Source: an uncultured Ignavibacteria bacterium (GTDB taxonomy: Bacteria; Bacteroidota; Ignavibacteria; Kapaibacteriales; Kapaibacteriaceae). From it: 64,000 bases of DNA. The stretch lies in NCBI GenBank assembly GCA_903939735.1, contig CAJAIA010000009.1, positions 1 through 64,000 of the forward strand, given 5' to 3'. How positions within the stretch are numbered: position 1 is the stretch's first letter; every line of letters begins with the position of its first letter. Positions 1 to 8,399 of this stretch are shown here, piece after piece. A program made the position numbers and the translations under genes. The notes under the pieces are model-generated. The model was not told the origin of the DNA, made no database searches, and saw nothing but the letters and a program-made list of their open reading frames with translations.

Positions 1-671
1 TCGTAGAACATGGCTTCGTCAAACGCATCGTACCCAACAAGCACGCGTCCGGCTCCCGACGTGATGCTGCTCGTGCGCGTGATCACAGAGAGTTCGCCGC
101 GAACCCGCCATGTGGTCGAAAGCTTGTACTGCAATCCCGTGCCCGCTGTGATCGAAACAGTCGACCGTTGCGTCGCAACCGCTTGTGTGTTCTCATCGTA
201 GAAGGGCCATTCAACGTCTGCGATGCGCGCAATGCCATTGAGCTCGTAACGGCGGGCACGCACGTATTCATACCCCACACCACCAAGTGCATAGAGCGTG
301 AGATCGGACGACCACGGTGCTAATGCGTATCGGATGTTGAGGGGAATCTGTGTGGACGACATCGACATCGCTTGATAGGCCGTGAGGTCGACTGATGTAG
401 CGTTGTCTGTGTATATGCCGCTGTACACATTGCGTCGTTGTTGCGTAAGCACGCCGGGTGCCGTCTCGATCGACCATCGATCGGTCAGTTGCATGCCAAG
501 CCATACTCCACCGGTGACTCCAGCCGATGCGGAGCTCTGATCTGTGATGAGTGGATCGTTTGATCCACCAGCGACAGGCATCTCGAACCCCATGCGTGGT
601 CCGACATACAACGTGGTGCAACCTGTCGAGAGGAAAAGCACGCATACCCAGGAAATCAACTGTGCTCGCAT
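1..671 (-). CDS. Outer-membrane beta-barrel lipoprotein, C-terminus cut by window edge
   Basis: Reading leftward from an ATG at 671, the frame stays open to base 1, so about 223 residues are visible and the C-terminus is missing. The N-terminus is a short hydrophobic signal ending in a lipobox (LSTGC, Cys at about residue 18). The rest alternates short amphipathic strands with turns and aromatic residues, with phrases such as 'YALGGVGYEYV' and 'ITAGTGLQYKL' that are typical of outer-membrane beta-barrel (porin-like) domains. No specific family or ligand is recognised. A lipobox on a barrel-like protein is unusual but recurs in Bacteroidota. It diverges from the Ig-repeat gene that begins at 757. 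Confidence 0.6.
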   Translation of the reverse strand, partial: MRAQLISWVCVLFLSTGCTTLYVGPRMGFEMPVAGGSNDPLITDQSSASAGVTGGVWLGMQLTDRWSIETAPGVLTQQRRNVYSGIYTDNATSVDLTAYQAMSMSSTQIPLNIRYALAPWSSDLTLYALGGVGYEYVRARRYELNGIARIADVEWPFYDENTQAVATQRSTVSITAGTGLQYKLSTTWRVRGELSVITRTSSITSGAGRVLVGYDAFDEAMFY

Positions 672-756
672 GACTGTAAAATAGGCATTGGACGGGGCAA
701 GTGTTAAATTGCCATAACGTAATTCACCATGCATCGACACGATGGGGGGAACCATC

Positions 757-3429
757 ATGAGAATATTCATCGTAGCTCTTATCTGTATCGTAGGCTCACT
801 TAGCCTTACAGCACAGACACCGCCAGCATACGTATCATCACAGAGCCTTATTGGCTGGTGGCCTCTTGATAAGAACGCTGCTGACAGTAGCGGCAATGAA
901 CTTGACGGCGAGGTCTTCGGTGCAACCCGCACGGTTGGACGAGCCGGAGTGCCAGATACAGCATACGACTTCGGTGTGACTGGTATTACGCTTGGCGCTC
1001 GCCATCACGAGATCGCTATTCCCTACGATGCGCTCCTCAACACGCAGAACCTCACGGTCGCAGTTTGGGTGAAGCCACGCTCGTTGTTCTGGCAGGGTAA
1101 TCCTGCGCAAAAGAGCACACTGATTGCACGTATGCAAGGGGGCGATCAGCAACCCTCTGGTGAAGCATGGTCGATCGACTATAACTTCACAAGCGTAACT
1201 GTAACCATATCCGATTCGACGAACACGCAGGCTGTTGCAATCGACAACAATCGTCTTCTTGTGAACGACTGGAATCATGTTGCGTTTACCTACGATGGTG
1301 TAACACTGCGCGTGTATATCAATGGCATTCTTCGTGCTGTTACCGCAACAACGCTTGCACTCAATACACGTAGCGCGTCAGGCATCTCTGTTGGCGAGCT
1401 TGCCTCGTCAACGGGATATTGGAATCATGTGAACGGCGCGATTGATGAGATCGGTATGTGGGGTCGTGCCTTGACGCCTGCTGAAATCACAAACCTCGTG
1501 ACAGGTTGTGCCGTCGCCGTCACACGTCAGCCATCGAACGTCCGCACAACGATTGGTGCAACGGCCACATTCGTCTGCGCATCATCAGTACCTGACGTAA
1601 CGTATCAATGGCAGCGTGTAACACAGCAAGGTGCTGTGGCAGTTGCAGAAGGCGGACAGTTCACGGGTACAACAACGAACACGCTTCGTGTATCAGGCCT
1701 CACGATGGATAACGACGGCGCTCAGTATCGCTGTGTGATCTCACGCGGCACGTGCATTGATTCAACTCGGGCAGTCACACTCAACGTATGCGGCGCTATC
1801 ACACGTCAACCAGACGCACAAAAGGTTCGCATCGGTGAGTCTGCGTCGTTCTCATGCGAAAGCTCAGACAACCGTGCTGGTTATCAGTGGCAGATTGGTC
1901 GTGGTTCGGCGTATGAGAATCTGCAGCAAGCAGATGCAACAGCGCCAACGATAACACTTGCTGCTCTTACGATGGCGAACACCGCAACATCATATCGGTG
2001 TGTTGTTACGTCTGGCACATGCGTCGACACATCGCGTGCCGCTACGCTGGATGTATGTGGCGAAGTCACAACGCAACCAGGTGATGTGAGCGCTCGCACG
2101 GGTGATACGGTAACATTGACGGTTGGTAGTACAGATACAACGGCCACATATCAATGGGAAGTCTCGTTTGGCGAAGGCTTCTGGCTCCCAGCAACGGTCC
2201 GCCCATTCCGTGGTGGAACAACATCAACACTCACGCACGACAGTGTTACAGTGAGCGACGAAGGCGTGTTGTATCGCTGTATTGTGCGCTCAGGCGAGTG
2301 CGTTGATACGATCGCCGTGGTACGCCTGGCTGTCTGCGGACGCGTCACAGCGCAGCCGGAGTCGGTCTATGGAGCTGAAGCAAAGGCTATCACGTTCACA
2401 ACCGCATCGACAGATCCGCGTGCACTCTTCCAATGGCAGATCGGCACAGGGCAAGGATTTGAGAATCTCCCTGCAGATATCCGCTATAAGGGGGCTCGCA
2501 CAGCAACGCTGACTATTTCACCGGTGATCCGCGCAGATCATGAGTCGCGCTATCGCTGCGTCGTGATCTCGAGTTTGTGTGCAGACACCACAGAGGTTGC
2601 CGAGCTCTACGTCTGTGGAGAGCGTCCGCTTCCACCAACAACGCAGATTGTAAAGGTCAATACTGTTGCTCGCTTCATCACGGGTACGACAGATGCGACA
2701 GCTACGTATCAATGGCAGATGAACACGGGCACGGGCTTCCGCTCGATCAGCGACAATGCTACGTTCACCGGAACCACAAACGATACGCTTGAGATCAAGA
2801 CGCCATCGACGGAATTCAATGGCGCGCAGTTCCGCTGCCGCATCACAAGTAATGTCTGCGTGTTCGCATCGGCTACAGCATCGCTGTACGTCTGTGGTGA
2901 GATCACACGTCAGCCAGAGAATCAGCGCGTACCGCTTCGCAACGACGCACGCTTCAGTGTTGGTGTATCCGATCGTACGGCCACGTATCAGTGGCAAATC
3001 TCGACGGGTGCGGCATTCGTTGACTTGCAAGATGGACGTCGCTATCGCGGCACAACAACAGCAGAGCTTGTGATCGTGAGTGCTCGTCTTGATGATGACA
3101 ACACGCAGTACCGTTGCATGGTAAAGACGGGTGAGTGCCGTGAGGAAACACGCATCGCAGTGCTTCGCGTTGGTGAGACCAGCGTTGAGGACGAGATGCA
3201 AGGCTTCTCGATCGCACCAAATCCCGTTAGCGACGACGTCGTCGTGCGTGTGCCAGATACGATGGTCGGAGCGACATATACGCTCACATCAAGCCTTGGC
3301 ACGGTCGTTCGCAGTGGTCAGATTGATGCATCACAGATGCGCATCGACATGCAGGACCTGGTGTCAGGTGCCTACATCATGCATATCAACGGTGTTCGTT
3401 CTGCGACGGCGATGATCGTAAAGCAGTAA
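757..3429 (+). CDS. Secreted LamG domain plus six Ig-like repeats with T9SS sorting domain
   Basis: An 890-residue secreted protein. A signal peptide (about residues 1-20, ending 'LTAQ') is followed by a concanavalin/LamG-type lectin fold (about 25-250; 'LIGWWPLDKNAADSSG' and 'IDEIGMWGRALTPAEI' are hallmark edges). Six Ig-like repeats of roughly 95-100 residues follow, each with a buried 'YQWQ', a closing 'YRC' and a 'VCG' linker that begins the next repeat. The C-terminus ('FSIAPNPVSDDVVVRV...') is a type A T9SS sorting domain. I start at 757 rather than the in-frame ATG at 742 because a GGGGGGA ribosome-binding site (744-750) then sits correctly and the signal peptide begins at once. The likely role is surface adhesion or matrix binding; the ligand is unknown. 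Its last 44 bases overlap the convergent symporter gene. Confidence 0.85.
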   Translation: MRIFIVALICIVGSLSLTAQTPPAYVSSQSLIGWWPLDKNAADSSGNELDGEVFGATRTVGRAGVPDTAYDFGVTGITLGARHHEIAIPYDALLNTQNLTVAVWVKPRSLFWQGNPAQKSTLIARMQGGDQQPSGEAWSIDYNFTSVTVTISDSTNTQAVAIDNNRLLVNDWNHVAFTYDGVTLRVYINGILRAVTATTLALNTRSASGISVGELASSTGYWNHVNGAIDEIGMWGRALTPAEITNLVTGCAVAVTRQPSNVRTTIGATATFVCASSVPDVTYQWQRVTQQGAVAVAEGGQFTGTTTNTLRVSGLTMDNDGAQYRCVISRGTCIDSTRAVTLNVCGAITRQPDAQKVRIGESASFSCESSDNRAGYQWQIGRGSAYENLQQADATAPTITLAALTMANTATSYRCVVTSGTCVDTSRAATLDVCGEVTTQPGDVSARTGDTVTLTVGSTDTTATYQWEVSFGEGFWLPATVRPFRGGTTSTLTHDSVTVSDEGVLYRCIVRSGECVDTIAVVRLAVCGRVTAQPESVYGAEAKAITFTTASTDPRALFQWQIGTGQGFENLPADIRYKGARTATLTISPVIRADHESRYRCVVISSLCADTTEVAELYVCGERPLPPTTQIVKVNTVARFITGTTDATATYQWQMNTGTGFRSISDNATFTGTTNDTLEIKTPSTEFNGAQFRCRITSNVCVFASATASLYVCGEITRQPENQRVPLRNDARFSVGVSDRTATYQWQISTGAAFVDLQDGRRYRGTTTAELVIVSARLDDDNTQYRCMVKTGECREETRIAVLRVGETSVEDEMQGFSIAPNPVSDDVVVRVPDTMVGATYTLTSSLGTVVRSGQIDASQMRIDMQDLVSGAYIMHINGVRSATAMIVKQ

Positions 3430-5053
3430 GCGACGACAGCAGCAGCGCGAGCACAACAACGGTGACGGTGCCAATGACGTTGAGCCATAAGAAGCTCACA
3501 ACGTTGAGGGCCCAGCATGCGATAACGAGCGCTTCTGCAACAGCTGCACTCCAGAACGTCACGCGTCCGTTGGCACGCTTGATGAGGAAGGCAACAATGA
3601 AGATGCCGAGGATCGGACCGTAGAACAGACTCCCGAGGATGTTCACGGCTTCGATCAGCGATCCCATTTGCGTGGCAAGCATACTCATGGCGATTCCGAA
3701 CACGGCCCACATCAGCGTGTGCCAGCGTGCAGCACGGATGTCGCTCGGAGTGTTCGTAATGCCGCGGAGGTCAACAACACTCGCTGTGGCGAGTGAGTGG
3801 AATCCGGCCGATATGCTGCCCCACGACGCCATGATGACGACCGCAAAGATGAGTCCGATGAGTCCCGCTGGAAGCATCGTTCGCACGTAGTACAAGAAGA
3901 TGTAGTTGGTGTCGTTCGACTCTAGGATGCCCGTGGATCGCACAAACGTGCGATACTGCGCACGTAGACGTGTTGTGCTGTCGTACGCAGCGCGATACCG
4001 CACGTCCGCACCTTGCTTGCCCGATACAACGTCCTGCGCTGTTAGCATTAGTTGGGTGTTTGCCGCATCCCACTGCCGATGCAAGACATGTGCTGTGGTG
4101 CTGTCTGCACGCTCAGCGCGTTGCGCGACGGACGTGTTAAAGAAGATGGGTCCGGGAACCAGACTGTACAACGCTACGAGCAGCGCTCCGATGAGAAGAA
4201 TTCCATACTGCATCGGGATCTTTACAAGACCATTTACCAGTAGGCCGATACGACTCTCACGGATGTTCTTGCCCGTAATGAACCGTCCGACCTGACTCTG
4301 GTCGGTGCCGAAGTAGGAGAGTGCGAGGAAGAACCCACCGATCACACCACTCCAGATGTTGTACTTGTCGTGTAGATCGAAGGTGGTGGTGATCACATTC
4401 AGCTTGCCCGCAATCTCAGACAGCCGCAGGGCGTCGGACATCGAGATGTCCTGCGGGAATCCCTGCACGAGATACACACCAGCAGCGGCAATCGACGTTA
4501 GGATGATCCCAAACATCAGTGTCTGTGTGTGTGCTACCGAGCGTGCTCCACCCGACAGCGTGTAGGCAAGTAAGAGCCCGCCCACGACCACGTTTGTTGC
4601 ATAGATGTTCCAATCGAACAGCGTTGCAACGATGATGCTCGGCGCGTAGATGCTAATCCCTGTGCTGAGTCCGCGCGAGAGCAAGAACAGCACGCTTGTG
4701 GCAAGACGTGTGCGACGATCAAATCGCTGTTCAAGAAACTCATACGCTGTGTAGACGTTGAGGCGGCGGAACATCGGAATGAAGAGCACGCTGATAACGA
4801 TCATCGCCAGAGGCAGGCCGAAATAGTACTGCACAAACCGCATGCCGTCGGTAAAGGCTTGTCCGGGCGCAGAGAGGAACGTGATCGCGCTCGCCTGCGT
4901 GGCCATCACACCAAGCAGCACAGCGTACCACGGCATGGCTTGTCCGGCACGCAAGTAATCGTCAGCAGTCGAACTGCCACGTCCACGCCACACACCATAG
5001 AGGACGATGCCGAACAACGTCGCAAAGAACACACCCCAATCAAGGGTGCTCAT
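3386..5053 (-). CDS. Sodium:solute symporter (SSS family)
   Basis: A 555-residue polytopic inner-membrane protein of the SSS (SLC5-like) family. The N-terminus 'WRGRGSSTADDYLRAGQ.MPW' and the following 'GVMATQASAITFLSAPGQAF' are the conserved TM1-TM2 region; about 13 hydrophobic segments can be counted. A soluble loop of about 80 residues (around 300-380, rich in Arg/Thr/Gln) interrupts the C-terminal half and has no obvious family. The start overlaps the stop of the PIG-L gene by ATGA, so it is the third gene of the DUF2911 / PIG-L / symporter operon. Co-location with a deacetylase suggests uptake of an amino-sugar or similar product, but the substrate cannot be read from sequence. The 3' end overlaps the convergent gene by 44 bases. 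Confidence 0.88.
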   Translation of the reverse strand: MSTLDWGVFFATLFGIVLYGVWRGRGSSTADDYLRAGQAMPWYAVLLGVMATQASAITFLSAPGQAFTDGMRFVQYYFGLPLAMIVISVLFIPMFRRLNVYTAYEFLEQRFDRRTRLATSVLFLLSRGLSTGISIYAPSIIVATLFDWNIYATNVVVGGLLLAYTLSGGARSVAHTQTLMFGIILTSIAAAGVYLVQGFPQDISMSDALRLSEIAGKLNVITTTFDLHDKYNIWSGVIGGFFLALSYFGTDQSQVGRFITGKNIRESRIGLLVNGLVKIPMQYGILLIGALLVALYSLVPGPIFFNTSVAQRAERADSTTAHVLHRQWDAANTQLMLTAQDVVSGKQGADVRYRAAYDSTTRLRAQYRTFVRSTGILESNDTNYIFLYYVRTMLPAGLIGLIFAVVIMASWGSISAGFHSLATASVVDLRGITNTPSDIRAARWHTLMWAVFGIAMSMLATQMGSLIEAVNILGSLFYGPILGIFIVAFLIKRANGRVTFWSAAVAEALVIACWALNVVSFLWLNVIGTVTVVVLALLLSSLTALRSSPSQNEHR

Positions 5054-7464
5054 TTTCCAACGCTCAACATATTCGCGAGCAGACGCATGCCACCGGGCAC
5101 ACCGGCAGGGATCTGGCGGAAGAGCGACAACGCGCAGTACACGTAGTGACCCTTGCCGTAGCGAGCATAGATGAGCGAACCCCTATGTGGTGCCTCGTTG
5201 GTGTCGTGCATCGACAGCGGCGCATCGTAGCGCGCATCAGCTTCCGGGAAGTACAGTCCGCGCTCTTGCACCCAGCCGTCAAAGTCCCGCGCTGTAATGC
5301 GGTTTGGTGTCGATAGCAGTGGGTGGTCTGGCGTTGTCATCGTGACAACAGCATCTTCTTCTGTCACGCGCGAGCGACCAAGCTTCATCGGGTACGGACC
5401 CAACAGCGTTGTCGACATGTCTTGCGTTGTCATGTAACTCATCACCAACGTGCCACCACGCTCCACGTAGGAGATCAACGATGGCATGATGAACTTCATG
5501 CTCTTACGCACATTGATCGCACGAATGCCAACGAGTACGGCGTCGTAGTTCGCGATCAGCTCATCCGTGCGGAGCAGCTGTTCGTCGCTAATCTCAACCA
5601 CCGTGCAGCCGAGTGTGCGGAGAAACTCAGGCGTGTACTCACCGGCTCCAACAACGTAGGCGATACGCTTCGCTGTGATAGCAATTGGTTCAGCCACGAT
5701 GCGTACGCGTGCTGGCTGCGTGTATTGAAGTGTGGGCAGGTGCTCGTACTGCATGGTGATCACCGTGCGGTCGTACACCACGTTGTCGATGACAAGTCCG
5801 CATGTAAGCTCAACAGAGCGGCTCACAGGTGCTGCAATCGTTATGAGTGTGTCGGTGTTCGCACGGATACGGATCGATGGTATCGTGGCAAGCACCTTGT
5901 CGCCGTCGCGGAGCACGAGGCTCGCGCCCGCGACTGCGCGATACGCACGGACGCGGAGCGTAACAGATGCGCTGCCGTTTGGTGCTAGTACAACGCGTGT
6001 AACAGGCTCAACGCTTACCGGTGGCACCACGCGAAGCTCTTCGATGACGTCGCCCTTGAGCGGGTCGAGCTTCTTAAAGCTAAGCGGAACAGTTGTGTGA
6101 ACTGTGTCGGCACCGAAGGCAAAGGTGAGTCCAACCGTGAGCGATGGCGGAGTAACGGGCTCGCCGAGCAGACGCTCGTTGGTGAGCGTAAAGAGTGCGT
6201 CTGAAGGTTCGCGCGCAAGCCAGTAGGGTTCCGTTACGGGCGCTTCGTAGGGTGAGCGTACCTCAGTCTCCGACCATAATGAGTCGTGCAGCAGCGTGAT
6301 GTTCCTGCGGATACGTCCTGTTGGGAAGCGAATCTCAGTGCATGTAACGGGGCGAGCAGCGCGCGCAATGATGCGTGTGGTGACGATGATTGTGTCACCT
6401 GATACGATCGTTGGTTCGCCAACCGTCGCGTCGGCAGTGATGCCGGCGCATGAGAGAATGATGTGGTCGATCTCTGTGAGTTTCTGTGTGCGCCAGAACG
6501 TATCGCTTACGGAAGTGATCATACGACGCACGCGAAGCAACGCGTCGAGTGATCGCTCGGGGTGCGTCATGTCGAACGACGCAATGATGCTATCAACGGC
6601 ACGACCAATGTCGGCGCGTCCTACGCGCGTCCATGTTGTGTCGACGCCGTCGAACAGACCCCGCGTGGGGGTGTCGCCGATGAGTGTAGCGAAGTACTCT
6701 GGGCGTACGCCGGGTGCTTGCGGTGTGCCAGCCCCCTGACTCTTATGCAAGCTGCGGCTGATGCCAGCGAGTTCGCCATAGCCCATGCCGAGCAGTGGGT
6801 CGTAGTTGCCCACTTCAAGCTTGAACATACCTTCGCTGATGGTGCTACGATTGCCGAATTGAAATGCATTGAAGAGCAGGCGGCGTGGTTTCCATGATGC
6901 CGCATCGCTCATGCAGACGCGCATCGCGTCTTCTGCGATGATAGCTGACGCCGAGTGTTGACCATGGCCCGCCATGGAGTCTTTTGGGAAGCGGCATATC
7001 ACTACGTCAGGACGCATCGTGTTGATGATGCGTACCATGTCGGAGACCAGCGTCGCCTTGTCCCACTGACGAAACGTTTCATCGGGGTTCTTGGAGAAGC
7101 CGAAGTCGATGGCGCGAGCAAAGAACTGCTCTGCGCCATCGAGCTCGCGTGCTTTCAGAAGTTCGTGTGTTCGTATCAATCCGAGCGGTGCCCCTTGCTC
7201 ACCACCGATGATGTTCTGTCCGCCGTCTCCGCGCGTAACCGACACATATCCGGTACGGATGTGGCGTCCACGTGCAAGCCACGCAAGTAGACGTGTGTTC
7301 TCGTCGTCGGGATGTGCCGCAACGTAGAGTACCGACGTAAGTGAGCGCAGACGAAGAAGCTCGCCATACACAACAGGGGAGGGGAGCGGACGCAGCTGTT
7401 GCGCCATGCTTGCTGCTGTCGCAGCGACAAGCGCAACAGCGATGAACCACGAACGATGCTTCAT
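5050..7464 (-). CDS. PIG-L/LmbE family deacetylase with C-terminal amidotransferase-like region
   Basis: An 804-residue protein with signal peptide (to about residue 21, 'SMAQQ'). The N-terminal third is a PIG-L/LmbE zinc deacetylase: 'AAHPDDENTR' carries the His-Asp-Asp/Glu site and 'AGHGQHSAS' gives the second His pair. The middle (about 330-600) reads as beta-sandwich domains. The last 200 residues ('IAYVVGAGEYTPEFLRTLG...YDAVLVGIRAI...YVERGGTLVM') resemble the Rossmann-like class I amidotransferase/ThuA fold seen in other large PIG-L proteins, without a clear catalytic triad. The family removes N-acetyl groups from amino sugars; the actual substrate is unknown. It starts 4 bases after the DUF2911 gene stops and overlaps the symporter start by 4 bases, so translation is probably coupled. 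Confidence 0.85.
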   Translation of the reverse strand: MKHRSWFIAVALVAATAASMAQQLRPLPSPVVYGELLRLRSLTSVLYVAAHPDDENTRLLAWLARGRHIRTGYVSVTRGDGGQNIIGGEQGAPLGLIRTHELLKARELDGAEQFFARAIDFGFSKNPDETFRQWDKATLVSDMVRIINTMRPDVVICRFPKDSMAGHGQHSASAIIAEDAMRVCMSDAASWKPRRLLFNAFQFGNRSTISEGMFKLEVGNYDPLLGMGYGELAGISRSLHKSQGAGTPQAPGVRPEYFATLIGDTPTRGLFDGVDTTWTRVGRADIGRAVDSIIASFDMTHPERSLDALLRVRRMITSVSDTFWRTQKLTEIDHIILSCAGITADATVGEPTIVSGDTIIVTTRIIARAARPVTCTEIRFPTGRIRRNITLLHDSLWSETEVRSPYEAPVTEPYWLAREPSDALFTLTNERLLGEPVTPPSLTVGLTFAFGADTVHTTVPLSFKKLDPLKGDVIEELRVVPPVSVEPVTRVVLAPNGSASVTLRVRAYRAVAGASLVLRDGDKVLATIPSIRIRANTDTLITIAAPVSRSVELTCGLVIDNVVYDRTVITMQYEHLPTLQYTQPARVRIVAEPIAITAKRIAYVVGAGEYTPEFLRTLGCTVVEISDEQLLRTDELIANYDAVLVGIRAINVRKSMKFIMPSLISYVERGGTLVMSYMTTQDMSTTLLGPYPMKLGRSRVTEEDAVVTMTTPDHPLLSTPNRITARDFDGWVQERGLYFPEADARYDAPLSMHDTNEAPHRGSLIYARYGKGHYVYCALSLFRQIPAGVPGGMRLLANMLSVGK

Positions 7465-7468
7465 GTAC

Positions 7469-8305
7469 TTACTTGACAGAGTTCAGGACGTCGTTTGCGT
7501 ACTTGGTGTACTCAGCTTCGGCTGGTGTACCCTTCACCATCGAGATCACCGTATTTGCTGCTGTGCGAGCAACGTCCTTGTTGCCAGCCTTCGCTGCGAT
7601 GCGAGCGCGGAGCATCTGAATCCAGTATGCAGTTGCATTCTTTTCTGCTGCAACCGTTGCGTACTTCAGTGCTGCGTCGAGATTCTGGTTTGTCTCATAG
7701 TAGTACGATGCCGCCTGGTAGTAAGGAATCGTCGGGTTGTTGATTGCACGCTCGATGTTCTCGCTCAGACGCTTTTCGTTGTTCGCCTTCACAGGGATCG
7801 ACACATGCGTGTTTTCCCAGCGGATATCAATCGTGCATGTTGAATACGTGATGTTCTCAATCGTGATCGTGAACGTCTCCGTCTTCGATGGACTTACTTG
7901 CGGACGCACCTTTGTGCGAAGCACGTCGTCCTTCGCATCGAAGAGCTTGCCTGGCCATGAGCCTGTGTTCTTGTTGATGATGATCTCCCACTCCGTAGCA
8001 CCCGGGATCGAAGCGAGCGAGTACGTGCCGGCTTTCACCGTAGTACCAGCAATCTCAACATCTTCGCCGAATGTGATCTTCGTTGCGGCATTTGCGCCAG
8101 TGCGCCATGCTTGGCCATAGGGCACTAGATCACCGAATACTGCACGACCGCGTGCTGATGGACGGCTGTATGTGATCTCGATCTTAGATGTCGAGAAGTC
8201 TTGCGACACTGTTTGCGTCGGACTCAGCGATGGGAGCTTGAGCTCTTGGGCCGATACAGCGCTGATCGCAACGACTGTTGCGAGGAGAACGAGAAGTGAT
8301 TTCAT
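7469..8305 (-). CDS. DUF2911 domain protein, exported
   Basis: A 278-residue exported protein; signal peptide MKSLLVLLATVVAISAVSAQ. The DUF2911 domain follows: 'ITYSRPSARGRAVFGDLVPYGQAWRTGAN' region, 'AGTYSLASIPG..EWEIIINK' and a short C-terminal helical part (about 175-278) that looks like a pair of TPR-type helices. The frame is open upstream to 8428, but the ATG at 8305 is preceded by an AGGA site and begins the signal peptide, so I start there. It is the first gene of the operon with PIG-L and the symporter. The function of DUF2911 is unknown. Confidence 0.85.
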   Translation of the reverse strand: MKSLLVLLATVVAISAVSAQELKLPSLSPTQTVSQDFSTSKIEITYSRPSARGRAVFGDLVPYGQAWRTGANAATKITFGEDVEIAGTTVKAGTYSLASIPGATEWEIIINKNTGSWPGKLFDAKDDVLRTKVRPQVSPSKTETFTITIENITYSTCTIDIRWENTHVSIPVKANNEKRLSENIERAINNPTIPYYQAASYYYETNQNLDAALKYATVAAEKNATAYWIQMLRARIAAKAGNKDVARTAANTVISMVKGTPAEAEYTKYANDVLNSVK

Positions 8306-8345
8306 GTCGATGTTCCTGTGGATAATGAGCCAAAACTCGAGAGCA

Positions 8346-8353
8346 CAAAAATA
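8346..8353 (-). promoter_or_regulatory. TAnnTTTG-type -7 element for DUF2911 operon
   Basis: The minus strand reads TATTTTTG, an exact match to the Bacteroidota -7 consensus TAnnTTTG, about 40 bases before the DUF2911 start. No clear TTG was seen at the expected -33 distance. Confidence 0.4.
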
Positions 8354-8387
8354 CCACCATCTAGTTCCACGGGAGCCAGTGTGTCCG

Positions 8388-8395
8388 TAATGTTG
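8388..8395 (+). promoter_or_regulatory. Possible -7 element adjoining LRR gene start
   Basis: TAATGTTG (one mismatch to TAnnTTTG) ends four bases before the ATG at 8400. If used, transcription would begin at or next to the start codon, giving a leaderless mRNA. No ribosome-binding site is visible there. Confidence 0.3.
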
Positions 8396-8399
8396 TGAC

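Noticed and set aside
742-756. ATG at 742 as start of the Ig-repeat gene
   Set aside because: The GGGGGGA ribosome-binding site would lie inside the gene; the ATG at 757 is better placed and begins the signal peptide.
2518-3201. A 227-codon minus-strand frame within the Ig-repeat gene
   Set aside because: It is antisense to regular Ig repeats and Cys-rich; it reflects codon bias of the repeats.
757-3429. The Ig repeat array as a DNA tandem repeat
   Set aside because: The repeats are similar at protein level but diverged in DNA; no long direct repeat is present.
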